The notes below the pieces were generated by a model. The model did no database searches, was not told where the DNA came from, and saw only the letters and a list, made by a program, of their open reading frames with translations. From Bacteroidales bacterium (GTDB taxonomy: Bacteria; Bacteroidota; Bacteroidia; Bacteroidales; ML635J-15), in NCBI GenBank assembly GCA_016937855.1, contig JAFGVU010000101.1, positions 18,811 to 82,810 of the forward strand: a stretch of DNA of 64,000 nt. Reading direction: 5' to 3'. Shown piece after piece: positions 1 through 10,473 of this stretch. The translations under genes and the position numbers were made by a program. Each line of letters starts with the position of its first letter. Positions within the stretch are counted from its first letter, which is position 1.

Positions 1-63
1 GCAATATTCCCAATTAGAAGAGCAATAAAAATGAATCCGGCAGAGGTTTTACGAACGGAGTAA
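1..63 (+). CDS. C-terminal fragment of ABC transporter permease (FtsX/MacB-like), truncated by window edge
   Basis: Frame 1 reads AIFPIRRAIKMNPAEVLRTE*, typical of MacB/FtsX-like permease C-termini; followed by a LolD-type ATPase gene. Confidence 0.7.
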   Translation, partial: AIFPIRRAIKMNPAEVLRTE

Positions 64-170
64 GTTAAAATATACGTAAAATTAAAAAGAAATAGAATGA
101 AACACATTAACAACTACATAAAAAACACTCTCGCCACTTTAGACACTTTAGGCACTTAAAATTATACATC

Positions 171-854
171 ATGAAAATAATAGAAATCAAAAACCTACAC
201 AAAATTTACACCGAGACAGCAGTTCCGGTAAAGGCGGTAAACGGAATAGATTTAAGCTTTGACCAAGGTGAATTTACGGCAATTGTTGGTCCTTCGGGAT
301 CGGGAAAAACGACTTTTCTAAATATGCTTGGCGGCTTGGATAAACCTAGCGAAGGCGAAGTAATAATTGATGGAATTAATATCGGAAGTTTGAGTTCAAA
401 ACAAGTAATCGATTTCCGATTAAGGAATATTGGCTTTGTTTTTCAGGCATATAACTTAATTCCGGTTTTAACGGCAAAGGAGAATGTCGAATTTATTATG
501 CAGCTGCAAAATCAAGACAAAAAAGAAAGAGAAGCTCGTGCTATTGAAATGCTAAAAGCAGTTGGGCTGGGCGAAAGAATAAATAATAGACCGGCAAAAC
601 TCTCCGGAGGAGAACAGCAACGAGTAGCTGTAGCAAGAGCTTTGGCTTCAAAACCAAAATTCATTCTTGCCGACGAACCAACGGCAAATCTCGATTCTGC
701 ATCAACAAATAATTTGCTCGAAATAATGCAGGAGCTTAATAAAAAAGAAAATATCACATTCATTTTCTCAACTCACGACCAACGTGTAGTTAACAAAGCA
801 AGAAGAGTGATTACAATCGATGATGGCAAGGTAAAAACTGATGTTAAGATTTAA
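171..854 (+). CDS. ABC transporter ATP-binding protein (LolD/MacB-type)
   Basis: Walker [10 protein letters not shown], signature [15 protein letters not shown], Walker B ILADEPT. Confidence 0.93.
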   Translation: MKIIEIKNLHKIYTETAVPVKAVNGIDLSFDQGEFTAIVGPSGSGKTTFLNMLGGLDKPSEGEVIIDGINIGSLSSKQVIDFRLRNIGFVFQAYNLIPVLTAKENVEFIMQLQNQDKKEREARAIEMLKAVGLGERINNRPAKLSGGEQQRVAVARALASKPKFILADEPTANLDSASTNNLLEIMQELNKKENITFIFSTHDQRVVNKARRVITIDDGKVKTDVKI

Positions 855-932
855 CAATTGTGAATAAATTAAAGTCGATTATCTTTTTACCTTTAATCAT
901 CCTTTAGTATCTTTACAACAAACACATTTGCT

Positions 933-1769
933 ATGACAAAAGAAAATTCAATAAAAGTTTTTGAACAGAAACAAGTTCGCACACATTGGGAAGCAGACCA
1001 AGAAAAATGGTATTTTTCGATTATTGATATTATCGGGATATTAACTGACAGTCCTAATCCAAGAAAGTATTGGAGCGTTTTAAAATCTAGACTTAGAAAA
1101 GAAGGAAGCGAGTTGGCAACAAATTGTAGTCAACTGAAAATGTTGTCAACTGATGGTAAATATTATAAAACCGATGTTGCTGATACTGAGCAAATTTTCA
1201 GATTAATTCAATCTGTTCCTTCGAAAAAAGCCGAGCCTTTTAAACTTTGGTTAGCACAGGTTGGGCGTGAACGAATTGATGAAATTGAAGACCCCGAAAT
1301 TGGTATTGACCGACTTATGGAGACATATTTGCGAAAAGGCTACAGCAAAGATTGGATTAATCAACGTTTAAAAAGTATAGAAGTAAGAAAAGAGCTGACA
1401 GACGAGTGGGAAACACGTGGTGTTCAAAAGGGGCAGGAGTTTGCAATACTAACCGATGATATTACAAAAGCATGGAGCGGTCTGTCCACAAAAGATTATA
1501 AGGTCTTAAAAGATTTGAAGAAAGAAAATCTTCGCGACCACATGACTAATCTAGAATTAGTTCTTAATATGCTCGCCGAGGCAACAACAACTGAAATCTC
1601 GAAAGAAAAAAAACCTAATACATTTAATGAAAATCGCAAAATCGCAAAGCAAGGTGGTACAATTGCCGGTAATACCAGACGAGAAATTGAAGAAAAGACA
1701 GGAAAAAAAATAGTAAGCGGTAAAAATGCTAAAGAAATTAATCCTAAGAAAAATATTAAATTAGATTAA
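933..1769 (+). CDS. BRO-N domain / DinD-like protein
   Basis: N-terminal HWEADQEKWYFSIIDIIGILTDSPNPRKYWSVLKSRL and DinD-like C-terminal region. Confidence 0.75.
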   Translation: MTKENSIKVFEQKQVRTHWEADQEKWYFSIIDIIGILTDSPNPRKYWSVLKSRLRKEGSELATNCSQLKMLSTDGKYYKTDVADTEQIFRLIQSVPSKKAEPFKLWLAQVGRERIDEIEDPEIGIDRLMETYLRKGYSKDWINQRLKSIEVRKELTDEWETRGVQKGQEFAILTDDITKAWSGLSTKDYKVLKDLKKENLRDHMTNLELVLNMLAEATTTEISKEKKPNTFNENRKIAKQGGTIAGNTRREIEEKTGKKIVSGKNAKEINPKKNIKLD

Positions 1770-1789
1770 GAATAAAACAGGCAAAGAGT

Positions 1790-1845
1790 TTCGACTATAC
1801 TCGAAATAATACGCAATAAATTCAAATGATTCGACTGTAGTCGAA
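1790..1845. promoter_or_regulatory. Two inverted-repeat sites (TTCGACTATACTCGAA, TTCGACTGTAGTCGAA) upstream of the DUF4143 ATPase gene
   Basis: 16-bp elements at 1790-1805 and 1830-1845, start-to-start spacing 40 bp; TAnnTTTG motif TATATTTG at 1856-1863. Confidence 0.5.
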
Positions 1846-1878
1846 ATAAAATTTGTATATTTGCATAAAACAAATATT

Positions 1879-3090
1879 ATGATTACAAGATACAAATATT
1901 TACAAAGAATAATTCCGTTTATTGATAAACCTTTGATTAAAGCAGTTACTGGAATACGTAGATGTGGAAAAAGCACCTTTCTCAAGCAGATTATCACACA
2001 TTTAATCGAAAACGGTATCCGTCAAGAACAAATAATCAGTATAAATAAAGAATTGCTTGAATTTGATTCTATTCGCAATTATTTCGATTTGCATAAATTT
2101 GTAAGTTTAAAGGCAAAGAAAACCGATCAAAAATATTATTTGTTTATTGATGAGGTACAAGAAATCGAAGAATGGGAAAAAGCAGTTAATTCATTTCTGG
2201 CAGAGGACAAGTATGACATTTATATAAGTGGTTCAAACGCAAGGATGCTTTCTTCGGATTTAGCAACATTGATAACAGGCAGATACATAGAATTTAAAAT
2301 TTACACTCTAAATTTTTCTGAATTCAAAGAACTTTATTTGACTCATCAAAAGAATCTCGATGAGGATTTTGTTTTTACAGAATACATTAAATATGGCGGT
2401 TTTCCCGGATTGCATAATCTTGTTTGGGAAGAAAGTATTTTAAGACAATATCTCGAATCTATTTATAATACGGTAGTTCTAAAAGATGTTATTTTAAAAA
2501 ATAAAATCAAGGATGTTTCAATGCTCAACAAAATCATTGTGTTTATCGCTGCAAATACAGGAAATATTACAAGTGCGAAGAGTATTAGTGATTTTGTAAA
2601 ATCTCAAGGAAACAAAGTATCTCCCGACACAGTTTTAAACTATCTACAATACGCAATGGATGCTTTATTAATTCATAAAATTAAGAGGTATGATATTATT
2701 GGTAAGACAATACTCGAAACCTTCGAGAAGTATTTTCTTGCTGATACCGGCTTAGCATTAAATACTTTGGGAAATTCTCCGGATACGATTTCGGGAAAGC
2801 TAGAGAATATAGTTTTACACGAATTGCTGTCGCGTGGATATAAAGTTAATATTGGTAAAAGTAAGGAAAAAGAGATTGATTTCATTGCTACACTCAACAG
2901 CGAAAAAATATACATTCAGGTATGCACTACACTAACAGACGAAAAAGTAATTAATCGCGAATATGGTGCATTTACCGGAATATCTGACAATTATCCCAAA
3001 TATGTTTTGTCTATGGACAAATCAGGGTTTACTACAGATTCAAACGGGATTAAATGGAAAAATCTTATTGATTTTCTCTTAGATAGATAA
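1879..3090 (+). CDS. AAA ATPase (AAA_14 / DUF4143 family)
   Basis: GIRRCGKSTFLKQ Walker A, YYLFIDEVQEIEEWE, C-terminal DUF4143-like nuclease-fold region; ATG at 1879 preferred over the TTG at 1861 in the ORF track. Confidence 0.88.
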   Translation: MITRYKYLQRIIPFIDKPLIKAVTGIRRCGKSTFLKQIITHLIENGIRQEQIISINKELLEFDSIRNYFDLHKFVSLKAKKTDQKYYLFIDEVQEIEEWEKAVNSFLAEDKYDIYISGSNARMLSSDLATLITGRYIEFKIYTLNFSEFKELYLTHQKNLDEDFVFTEYIKYGGFPGLHNLVWEESILRQYLESIYNTVVLKDVILKNKIKDVSMLNKIIVFIAANTGNITSAKSISDFVKSQGNKVSPDTVLNYLQYAMDALLIHKIKRYDIIGKTILETFEKYFLADTGLALNTLGNSPDTISGKLENIVLHELLSRGYKVNIGKSKEKEIDFIATLNSEKIYIQVCTTLTDEKVINREYGAFTGISDNYPKYVLSMDKSGFTTDSNGIKWKNLIDFLLDR

Positions 3091-3160
3091 AATATGAAAC
3101 AACTCGAACTAAACAAATGAGTAATAATAGAATTGTTTCAATAAACAAAATGAAAACGGA

Positions 3161-4336
3161 ATGAAAAAAATTCTCTTAATATTAGCATTTATAGTTTCGA
3201 TGTTCTCAGTTTTCGCTCAAGAATCCAGTCCTAAGTTCGAGGCAGGTGGATATCTAAAATACATGCAAACGACTTCGTTTAGCGATATATCTGACTATTG
3301 GATAACTGACAACTTGATACATAATCGTCTGGATTTTTCGTATTATCCTGCCCAGTGGCTAGATGTAAAACTTAGTATTCGTAATCGCTTTTTCTTTGGT
3401 CAGCAGGTGAGCATGATGTCGCTCGCAGGATCAGGAAATCTTTACTCAGATATGATTGATAAAAACAGTGGATTTATTGATTTGTCGTGGAATTATCTCG
3501 AAAACAAATCGTTTTTCTTCAACACTTCAATCGATCGTGCATTTATCGACATTCAAAAAGGCAAATGGAATATTACAGCAGGTCGTCATCGCATCAACTG
3601 GGGACAAACTTTTGTGTGGAATGCAAACGATATTTTTAATGCTTACTCATATTTCGATTTCGACTACGAAGAAAAACCAGGTAGTGATGCCATGCGCATA
3701 CAATATAATCTCGATTATGCGTCACGAATAGACCTTGCTGCATCGGTAAACAATGACACAAGCATTACTGCTGCCGGATTATTTGTCTTTAACAAATTTA
3801 ATTACGACTTTCAGTTAATGGGAGGAATTTTTCGCTCCGAAGATTATGTAGCCGGACTTGGATTTACAGGAAATCTTTTCAACGGCAGTTTTAGAGGCGA
3901 AGCAAGTTATTTTCATAACATCACAAACTTTGCCGACACAAGCGGAACAATCTCAGCATCAATAGGTTACGATTATGTTTTAAAAAATGCAATGATGCTT
4001 CAAGTCGAAGCTCTTTTCAACACCTCAGCACCAAAAAATTCCGAATTTAGTCTAACAGATTTATATGCAATGCAACTTAGTGCTAAAAATTTATGGTTTT
4101 CGCGTTTTGCGATGTTTGCAGCAATTTCTTATCCTGTTTCTCCTATAATTAGTGTTTCTCTTGGAGGTATGTATAGCCCACAAAACAATTTTATTTTCGC
4201 CGGACCTTCTGTGTCGCTATCAATGTCGGATAATTTTTTGATAGACTTTAATGTACAAACTTTCCAAAGCGACATTTCAATAAGCGATGGCGGAAAAGGA
4301 ACTTATGCGTTTTTGAGGGGAAGGTGGAGTTTTTAG
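3161..4336 (+). CDS. Putative outer-membrane beta-barrel protein
   Basis: Signal peptide MKKILLILAFIVSMFSVFAQ; alternating amphipathic strands; C-terminal aromatic residue. Confidence 0.6.
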   Translation: MKKILLILAFIVSMFSVFAQESSPKFEAGGYLKYMQTTSFSDISDYWITDNLIHNRLDFSYYPAQWLDVKLSIRNRFFFGQQVSMMSLAGSGNLYSDMIDKNSGFIDLSWNYLENKSFFFNTSIDRAFIDIQKGKWNITAGRHRINWGQTFVWNANDIFNAYSYFDFDYEEKPGSDAMRIQYNLDYASRIDLAASVNNDTSITAAGLFVFNKFNYDFQLMGGIFRSEDYVAGLGFTGNLFNGSFRGEASYFHNITNFADTSGTISASIGYDYVLKNAMMLQVEALFNTSAPKNSEFSLTDLYAMQLSAKNLWFSRFAMFAAISYPVSPIISVSLGGMYSPQNNFIFAGPSVSLSMSDNFLIDFNVQTFQSDISISDGGKGTYAFLRGRWSF

Positions 4337-4555
4337 AGAATCCAGAAACTAAAACTCAGAAAATCTGCAAATTTTTAGAATTGTAGAAGAAATCGGAATC
4401 AAACCGCAAAATTAACGTTAAAATTGCGATTACAATCCTAATATTTCAAGTTTCCATTATATAATTCTCAATATTGTCTGGTCTTACTACATGAAATTAT
4501 TTCTCAGTAGTATTATAATCTTTCAAGTACAAATGCAAATCCCATTCTCACCATA

Positions 4556-4621
4556 GGTCTTTACTTTGTAAAACTTATTGCTGGCGATAAGATTTCGGTT
4601 GGGGAATTGGTGGAGGAGTAA
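4556..4621 (+). pseudogene. Orphan remnant of a T9SS C-terminal sorting domain
   Basis: Reads GLYFVKLIAGDKISVGELVEE*, nearly identical to the ends of the 9773 and 12854 genes but with no upstream ORF. Confidence 0.65.
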
Positions 4622-4751
4622 AAAATGTTGTTTAAAGAAACAAAACATTTCATTTTGCTATTACAAAAACACTTCATATATTTGTATACTTAAACATCTC
4701 TTTGCTTTATTAAGCTTTTATTATAGTATTTTTATTATTTACGTTCGTTTT

Positions 4752-7700
4752 ATGAAAAAAATTATAATCACATTGGTCTTATATCTACTTTGTTCTAATT
4801 CATATTCTCAGGAGAAACAAAACGTTTATATTGAAGATAAGGAACAAAAGAATACAGGTCTAAACTATATTAAATCAAATTGTAGGATCGAGAGATTTAA
4901 TAGAACTATTGATACAGTTGTAATCAGTAAGACAGTTGAAAAATCAGGAGAGACTTTTTACGTTTATGCCGATGCTTATACTCCTCAGATTTTGGTTGAA
5001 GATATTTTAGCTTCTGGTTGTATAAGCATTTCTAATGTTGTTTATAATGGTTCAGAGGAAGCGATTGGATATTTCGATGGAGCACAAGACATAATAGGAA
5101 TGAATCGAGGAATTATTTTATCTACTGGGAAGGCAATTAATTCCGCAGGTGAAAACACAGTATCATATACAAGCGACAATCTCAATTCTCCAGGAAATGC
5201 CGCACTTGAAACAATAATATCTGAGGGAACAAACGATGCTGCTGTTTTAAAATTTAATTTTATTCCAGCTTCAAATATGGTTAAACTTGAGTTTGTTTTT
5301 GCAAGTGAAGAATATCCTGAATTTATTGAAATGCCTTATGCTGATCCTTTTGCAATTTTTATTTCCGGAGGACCCGAACAATATGATAATGTGAATATTG
5401 CCTTAATACCAGAAACTCAAACTAATATATCATCTATAACTATAAATTCAAATGTGAATAGTCAATATTACATCAGTAATTGGAATCCCGCAACTCTTAA
5501 TACTGTATTTGATGGTCTTACAACAACACTCACTGCTAAATCGAATGTTACTCCAGGCGCCGAATACACTTTAAAAATTGCTATTGCTGACGGTGCGGAT
5601 TGGTCATATAATTCGGCAGTTTTTTTAAAAGCAGGAAGCTTCACTAATTTTGTTGATGATATGCCTTTTAGTGTTAACACAGAGTTAGTTGATGTGCCAA
5701 ACGCATCAACAGGTTCATTTACTCTGTACAGAACAGATGTTTTGCCAACAAATCAACCTATCGACATATTATTATCTTTTTTCGGATCGGCACAGATGGG
5801 TGTTGATTATTCAATGATTCCTAATATTGTTACAATCCCACCAAATACCGATTCAATTAACGTAAATTTTGAAACATTTCACTATTGTGGTCCAGATGAA
5901 AAAAATATAATTATTAGTTTTCAAGACAATTGCAATTTCAATCTTGAAAACACGAATTTCGATAAAGAGTTCAGAATCATTCCAGTAGGACTGGAAGTTG
6001 ATTTCTCAGTTATTAGTCTTCCTGATTGTGGTATAGGGAACGGTGTTGTTCAGGCATTAGTTGTTAATGGTACTGAACCATATACTTATGTTTGGGAAAA
6101 TCCCGAATATGGCACAGAGCATATAGCCTCTAACCTAATGGCCGGAGCAATTTCTGTCACAGTTTCTGAAACAACAGGTTGCTCAGCCACGAGCAGTTTT
6201 ATGCTTGATAGTAATTATGATTTTATTTTATCTGCAGAAGAGCTATCTCCTGTAACATGCAATAGTGGTAATGATGGAATAATTAAAATCATTTTCAACG
6301 GCGAAATGCCGTATAATCTATTTTGGTCAAACGGATCGGATGTAGGAGAACTTAATGACATCAGTGTTAATGAGTTAAATCTTGAGAATTTAGTTGCTGG
6401 TAATTATGGTTTTACAGCAACAGATGCCAATAATTGTATGAAGTATTTTTCTATTGAAGTAACCCAGCCAGAAGCAATCATTTGTCCAGAAGATCTTTTA
6501 TTGGAGATAAATGCCGAAGCATTTACTTTTAATGGATACATTCAACCGGAGGGGGGAATATATTATGTTGATGGAGTTGTTCAAACAGAGTTCTTGCCTG
6601 CCATGTATGGTCTTGGTGAGTATAATGTGTTTTATGAATATATAGATGCACAGTTATGCTCAAACACCTGCAACTTTAATCTAATTGTTTATGAAGATGA
6701 GAGTTTACCAGACATAACAACTCTTGCTGCAAATGAAATAGGGTATTTTCATGCTATAGCATCAGGTGTCGTTACAAATAATAACGGATTCACAGTTATT
6801 AACAGAGGTTTTGTTTGGAGCACGACCGAATATCCAACAATATTAGAAAATACTGGTCATATTAGTCAAGCTGGTTCTTTAGGTGAATTTCAAAATCAAC
6901 TTGTTCTTTTAAACCCTTCAACCTCATATTTTGTCAGAGCATACGCTATTAACATTAACGGAATTTCATATGGACAAAGCATCTGTTTTACAACCGAACC
7001 ATCTCCAGAGGAAATAATATTAATGCAGAATGGAGTCGTGTCAACTTGCAACGCCGCATTCTATGATTCAGGGGGTGAATTGTCGAATTACTCGGATAAT
7101 TCAAATTATGTCTTAACTATCGAGCCTAGTGAACCAAATTCAAAAATATGCTTGAAATTTGGAATGCTTGAAATTGAAAATATATTTGATATATTATCTA
7201 TTTATGATGGACCTTCTATAGAAAGTCCACTAATTGGTCAGTATATAAGTACAGATAATCTCATTACAGTGCGTTCAAGTCACCCTTCAGGTTCTTTGAC
7301 AATAAAATTTGTGTCTGATGGAACATTAACAAAAGAAGGTTGGCAGGCACTTATTAGCTGTGAAACGACAATTCCTTGCCAAAACTACTCAACACAAATT
7401 GTTTCTAGTCTTCCCGAGCCTTTTTCGACAGACTCTCTATGGATTAATCTATGCCTTGGGCAGGAGCTAGCAATGTCAGCAGAAGTTGATTTTGTTGAAA
7501 ATGGACTATATTATACTCAGTCCGAAGCAGGTCTAAATACTAAATGGATAGTATCTTCTCAAAACACATATAATCTTTATCCATCGCAGGGGTTAAGCAA
7601 TTTTAGTCATGTGTTTGATAGCACTGGCTTGTTTTTTGTGTTTTTGATTAACACAGACGAAAGAGGTTGTATCTCTTCAATTCCTGAAGCATACAAAGTG

Positions 7701-9773
7701 CTTGTTCATGATACAGCAAGTATGTTGAATATTATGGTATCAGACGATATTATTTGTTCTAACGAACAATTAAGTCTTTTTGCCGAAACACCAGTAAGTA
7801 TTTACAACTATGAATTGAACTCGCGTCTTGAAGTAAATTCATGTCTTATCGATTACGAAGAAAATGAATGGGCTCTATCATTTAATGAGTTTGAAGCGGG
7901 AAGACAAATCACTTCCTCGAGCGATATTTCCGAAATTTGTTTGGGAATTGAACATTCCTATATTGGTGAGCTAGAAATTTACATTCGTTGTCAGAACGGA
8001 CAGCAGATAGAACTTTTACACTCTCCAAATGCGTGTAGTTCTTCTTTCTTTGGTGTCCCAATAGATGGCACAGGCACAGATTGTGTTCCTGGGGAACTTT
8101 GGAACTACTGTTTTAGTGAAAGTGCAACTGATACTATAACATCTGTTTGTCAAAGTCAGAATTCTGTTCCCGCTGGAAGTTATGCGCCTTTTCAATCCTT
8201 TGAGGGATTGATCGGCTGTCCATTAAATGGAGAATGGTATTTTGGAATAAAAGATAATTTATATTCTGATGATGGTACAATAAGTTATTTTGAAATAAAT
8301 TTTAGCGAAGACCTTTTATTCGATACAGTGATTTCTAATTATCCAACAAATTCTATTTCATGGTTTGGAGATGGTATAGATTTTAATGAAGACGGTATTG
8401 CAACTGCTTACCCATCGACAGCTGGTCTTAATCAATATACACTTCAGTTTGATGGAATTTGTGGAAGTTTTGATACAATAATTAATATTTTTGTTGAAAC
8501 AGCGTTAAATGATTTTAGTATTTCTCCATCTACTGATATCGAGTTTTTACAAGGGGATTTTGTTGTTTTGTCTGTCGAGGCTGTTGATTCGGCACAATAC
8601 CAATGGTTTAGAGATGGGATTCCTATTAATAACAGTTCTTCACATAATTTAACAGTATATCAAACGGGTATATATTCAGCTGTAATCTACAACTCTTGCA
8701 ATTCTGTTTTAAGCTCTAATAGTGTATTAGTTACTGTCCTTGACAGTATAATATGTCCAGAAAACAGTATTGTTTGTGCTAATTCAGCTCCCTTTATTCT
8801 CGATCAAGCACAACCTGCCGGGGGTGAGTACACATGCACGACTCAGCCAGATGCAATAATAAATGGTTACTTTGATCCTGAGATTGCTTTTGGAACACAA
8901 AATATCCATTACGAATTAGGTTCAAATAGTTGTAGTTACACAATTTCAGTTGTCGATTATCCTTCATCTGTACCCGATATTGAAATTTGTTTGGTTACCG
9001 TTGACGAAAATAATCACAATAAAATTATGTGGGAAAAACCGGTAACAGATTCAATTGAGGCCTTCAATATTTATAAGGATAATGGAACAAATTTCTTTTA
9101 TATTGGCAACACAATCTATAGCGACGATAGCTATTTTATAGATGAAATTTCTGAGCCTCAAACACAGTCATATAGGTATAAAATTGCCGGATTCAGCACT
9201 TGTGGTTTCGAGTCAGCACTTAGCGATTTTCACCAAACTGTCTTGCTTGAAATAACTGAACAAACCGACTCGTGGTATTTATCATGGACACCATACGTTG
9301 GAATTGATGACTTTTCTGTTAATGTATTAAGAGGAACTGCTCCGGACAATCTTGAGATAATAGCAAGTTTTGATAATACTGTAACAGAATATACAGATAA
9401 TGATCCTCCGTCTGGATATGTTTATTATCAAATTGAAGTTGTGTTGTCAACACCTTGCGATGTCAGTAAAACTATTTCGCAACTTTATTCAAATATTGCG
9501 ACAAATGATCCTGAATATTATTTAACTGTTGATATTGATGAATATGTCTTAACAAACAGCATCTTCCCCAACCCCACCACAAATTCTTTTATTATAAAAT
9601 CAGCAAATACCCCTGCAAATGTCCAAATCATTGACATTAACGGAAAACTTGTAAAATCAATTAACAAATATTCGGGCGAAAATATTGATATTACCGACTT
9701 ACAAGGTGGAATTTACTTTGTAAAACTAATTGCAGGCGATAAAATTTCGGTTGGGAAATTGGTGGTGGAGTAG
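4752..9773 (+). CDS. Very large secreted T9SS cargo protein (choice-of-anchor L-like N-terminal region, CUB-like and proprotein-convertase-P-like domains, Por sorting domain)
   Basis: Signal peptide MKKIIITLVLYLLCSNSYS; DNNSNYVLTIEP...LSIYDGPS CUB-like segment; C-terminus SIFPNPTTNSFIIKS...GGIYFVKLIAGDKISVGKLVVE. ATG at 4752 replaces the artefactual ORF start at 4578. Confidence 0.85.
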   Translation: MKKIIITLVLYLLCSNSYSQEKQNVYIEDKEQKNTGLNYIKSNCRIERFNRTIDTVVISKTVEKSGETFYVYADAYTPQILVEDILASGCISISNVVYNGSEEAIGYFDGAQDIIGMNRGIILSTGKAINSAGENTVSYTSDNLNSPGNAALETIISEGTNDAAVLKFNFIPASNMVKLEFVFASEEYPEFIEMPYADPFAIFISGGPEQYDNVNIALIPETQTNISSITINSNVNSQYYISNWNPATLNTVFDGLTTTLTAKSNVTPGAEYTLKIAIADGADWSYNSAVFLKAGSFTNFVDDMPFSVNTELVDVPNASTGSFTLYRTDVLPTNQPIDILLSFFGSAQMGVDYSMIPNIVTIPPNTDSINVNFETFHYCGPDEKNIIISFQDNCNFNLENTNFDKEFRIIPVGLEVDFSVISLPDCGIGNGVVQALVVNGTEPYTYVWENPEYGTEHIASNLMAGAISVTVSETTGCSATSSFMLDSNYDFILSAEELSPVTCNSGNDGIIKIIFNGEMPYNLFWSNGSDVGELNDISVNELNLENLVAGNYGFTATDANNCMKYFSIEVTQPEAIICPEDLLLEINAEAFTFNGYIQPEGGIYYVDGVVQTEFLPAMYGLGEYNVFYEYIDAQLCSNTCNFNLIVYEDESLPDITTLAANEIGYFHAIASGVVTNNNGFTVINRGFVWSTTEYPTILENTGHISQAGSLGEFQNQLVLLNPSTSYFVRAYAININGISYGQSICFTTEPSPEEIILMQNGVVSTCNAAFYDSGGELSNYSDNSNYVLTIEPSEPNSKICLKFGMLEIENIFDILSIYDGPSIESPLIGQYISTDNLITVRSSHPSGSLTIKFVSDGTLTKEGWQALISCETTIPCQNYSTQIVSSLPEPFSTDSLWINLCLGQELAMSAEVDFVENGLYYTQSEAGLNTKWIVSSQNTYNLYPSQGLSNFSHVFDSTGLFFVFLINTDERGCISSIPEAYKVLVHDTASMLNIMVSDDIICSNEQLSLFAETPVSIYNYELNSRLEVNSCLIDYEENEWALSFNEFEAGRQITSSSDISEICLGIEHSYIGELEIYIRCQNGQQIELLHSPNACSSSFFGVPIDGTGTDCVPGELWNYCFSESATDTITSVCQSQNSVPAGSYAPFQSFEGLIGCPLNGEWYFGIKDNLYSDDGTISYFEINFSEDLLFDTVISNYPTNSISWFGDGIDFNEDGIATAYPSTAGLNQYTLQFDGICGSFDTIINIFVETALNDFSISPSTDIEFLQGDFVVLSVEAVDSAQYQWFRDGIPINNSSSHNLTVYQTGIYSAVIYNSCNSVLSSNSVLVTVLDSIICPENSIVCANSAPFILDQAQPAGGEYTCTTQPDAIINGYFDPEIAFGTQNIHYELGSNSCSYTISVVDYPSSVPDIEICLVTVDENNHNKIMWEKPVTDSIEAFNIYKDNGTNFFYIGNTIYSDDSYFIDEISEPQTQSYRYKIAGFSTCGFESALSDFHQTVLLEITEQTDSWYLSWTPYVGIDDFSVNVLRGTAPDNLEIIASFDNTVTEYTDNDPPSGYVYYQIEVVLSTPCDVSKTISQLYSNIATNDPEYYLTVDIDEYVLTNSIFPNPTTNSFIIKSANTPANVQIIDINGKLVKSINKYSGENIDITDLQGGIYFVKLIAGDKISVGKLVVE

Positions 9774-9790
9774 GTAAAGCCAGTATAATC

Positions 9791-9860
9791 TGTAACAAAT
9801 GTTTGATAAATTTGTTACAAAACCACATAAATGTAACAAATATTTACTATTTTTGTTACA
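9791..9860. promoter_or_regulatory. Duplicated operator upstream of abiEi: two copies of TGTAACAAA-N11-TTTGTTACA
   Basis: Perfect 9-bp arms at 9791-9799/9811-9819 and 9832-9840/9852-9860, 11-nt spacer both times; TAnnTTTG motif TATTTTTG (9848-9855) lies inside the second site. Confidence 0.8.
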
Positions 9861-9870
9861 AATTTACATA

Positions 9871-10473
9871 ATGGTAAGCATAGAAAGAAAAATAAGAGAT
9901 CAAATTGAATCACTACCACGAGGTGAATTATTATTTCCTGTGGATTTTTTTAATCTCGGTTCGTCCGAAGCGATTAGAATATCATTGTTCCGGCTCGAGA
10001 AGGAAGGAGTGATTGTTAGAGTTGCACAAGGTATTTACGTTCGGCCAAAGGAAAGTCAATTAATTGGTCAAGTATTGCCTTCAGCAGAGGAGGTTGCAGA
10101 AGCAATTGCAAAAAGAGACAAAATAAGAACCATCCCAACTGGAATATATGCATTGAATGCGCTTGGTCTAAGCACTCAAGTGCCAACGAAAATTGTACTT
10201 CTTACAGATGGATCACCTCGTGAAATAAAAGTTGGAAAAAGAGTTATTGTATTTAAAAAAACTACTCCAAAAAATCTTCTTACAAAAGGAAAAATAAGTA
10301 GTTTGGCAATTCAGGCACTAAAAGAAATTGGTAATGGAAAGGTTTCTAGAGAAGAAGAAAATGCAATTATAAAACTACTTTTATCTGAACAACCTGACGA
10401 TTTAAAGCATGATATTATATTAGCCCCGGTATGGATTCAAAAAATAATGAAAAAAGCATTGACAAATGACTAA
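9871..10473 (+). CDS. abiEi: Type IV TA system antitoxin, AbiEi / DUF6088 family
   Basis: MVSIERKIRDQIESLPRGELLFPVDF..RISLFRLEKEGVIVRVAQGIYVRPK winged-helix antitoxin pattern; followed by AbiEii. Confidence 0.85.
   Translation: MVSIERKIRDQIESLPRGELLFPVDFFNLGSSEAIRISLFRLEKEGVIVRVAQGIYVRPKESQLIGQVLPSAEEVAEAIAKRDKIRTIPTGIYALNALGLSTQVPTKIVLLTDGSPREIKVGKRVIVFKKTTPKNLLTKGKISSLAIQALKEIGNGKVSREEENAIIKLLLSEQPDDLKHDIILAPVWIQKIMKKALTND

Noticed and set aside
4578-4751. N-terminal 58 residues of the 1731-aa ORF
   Set aside because: Non-ATG start; the segment overlaps the orphan sorting-domain remnant in another frame. A signal peptide begins at ATG 4752.
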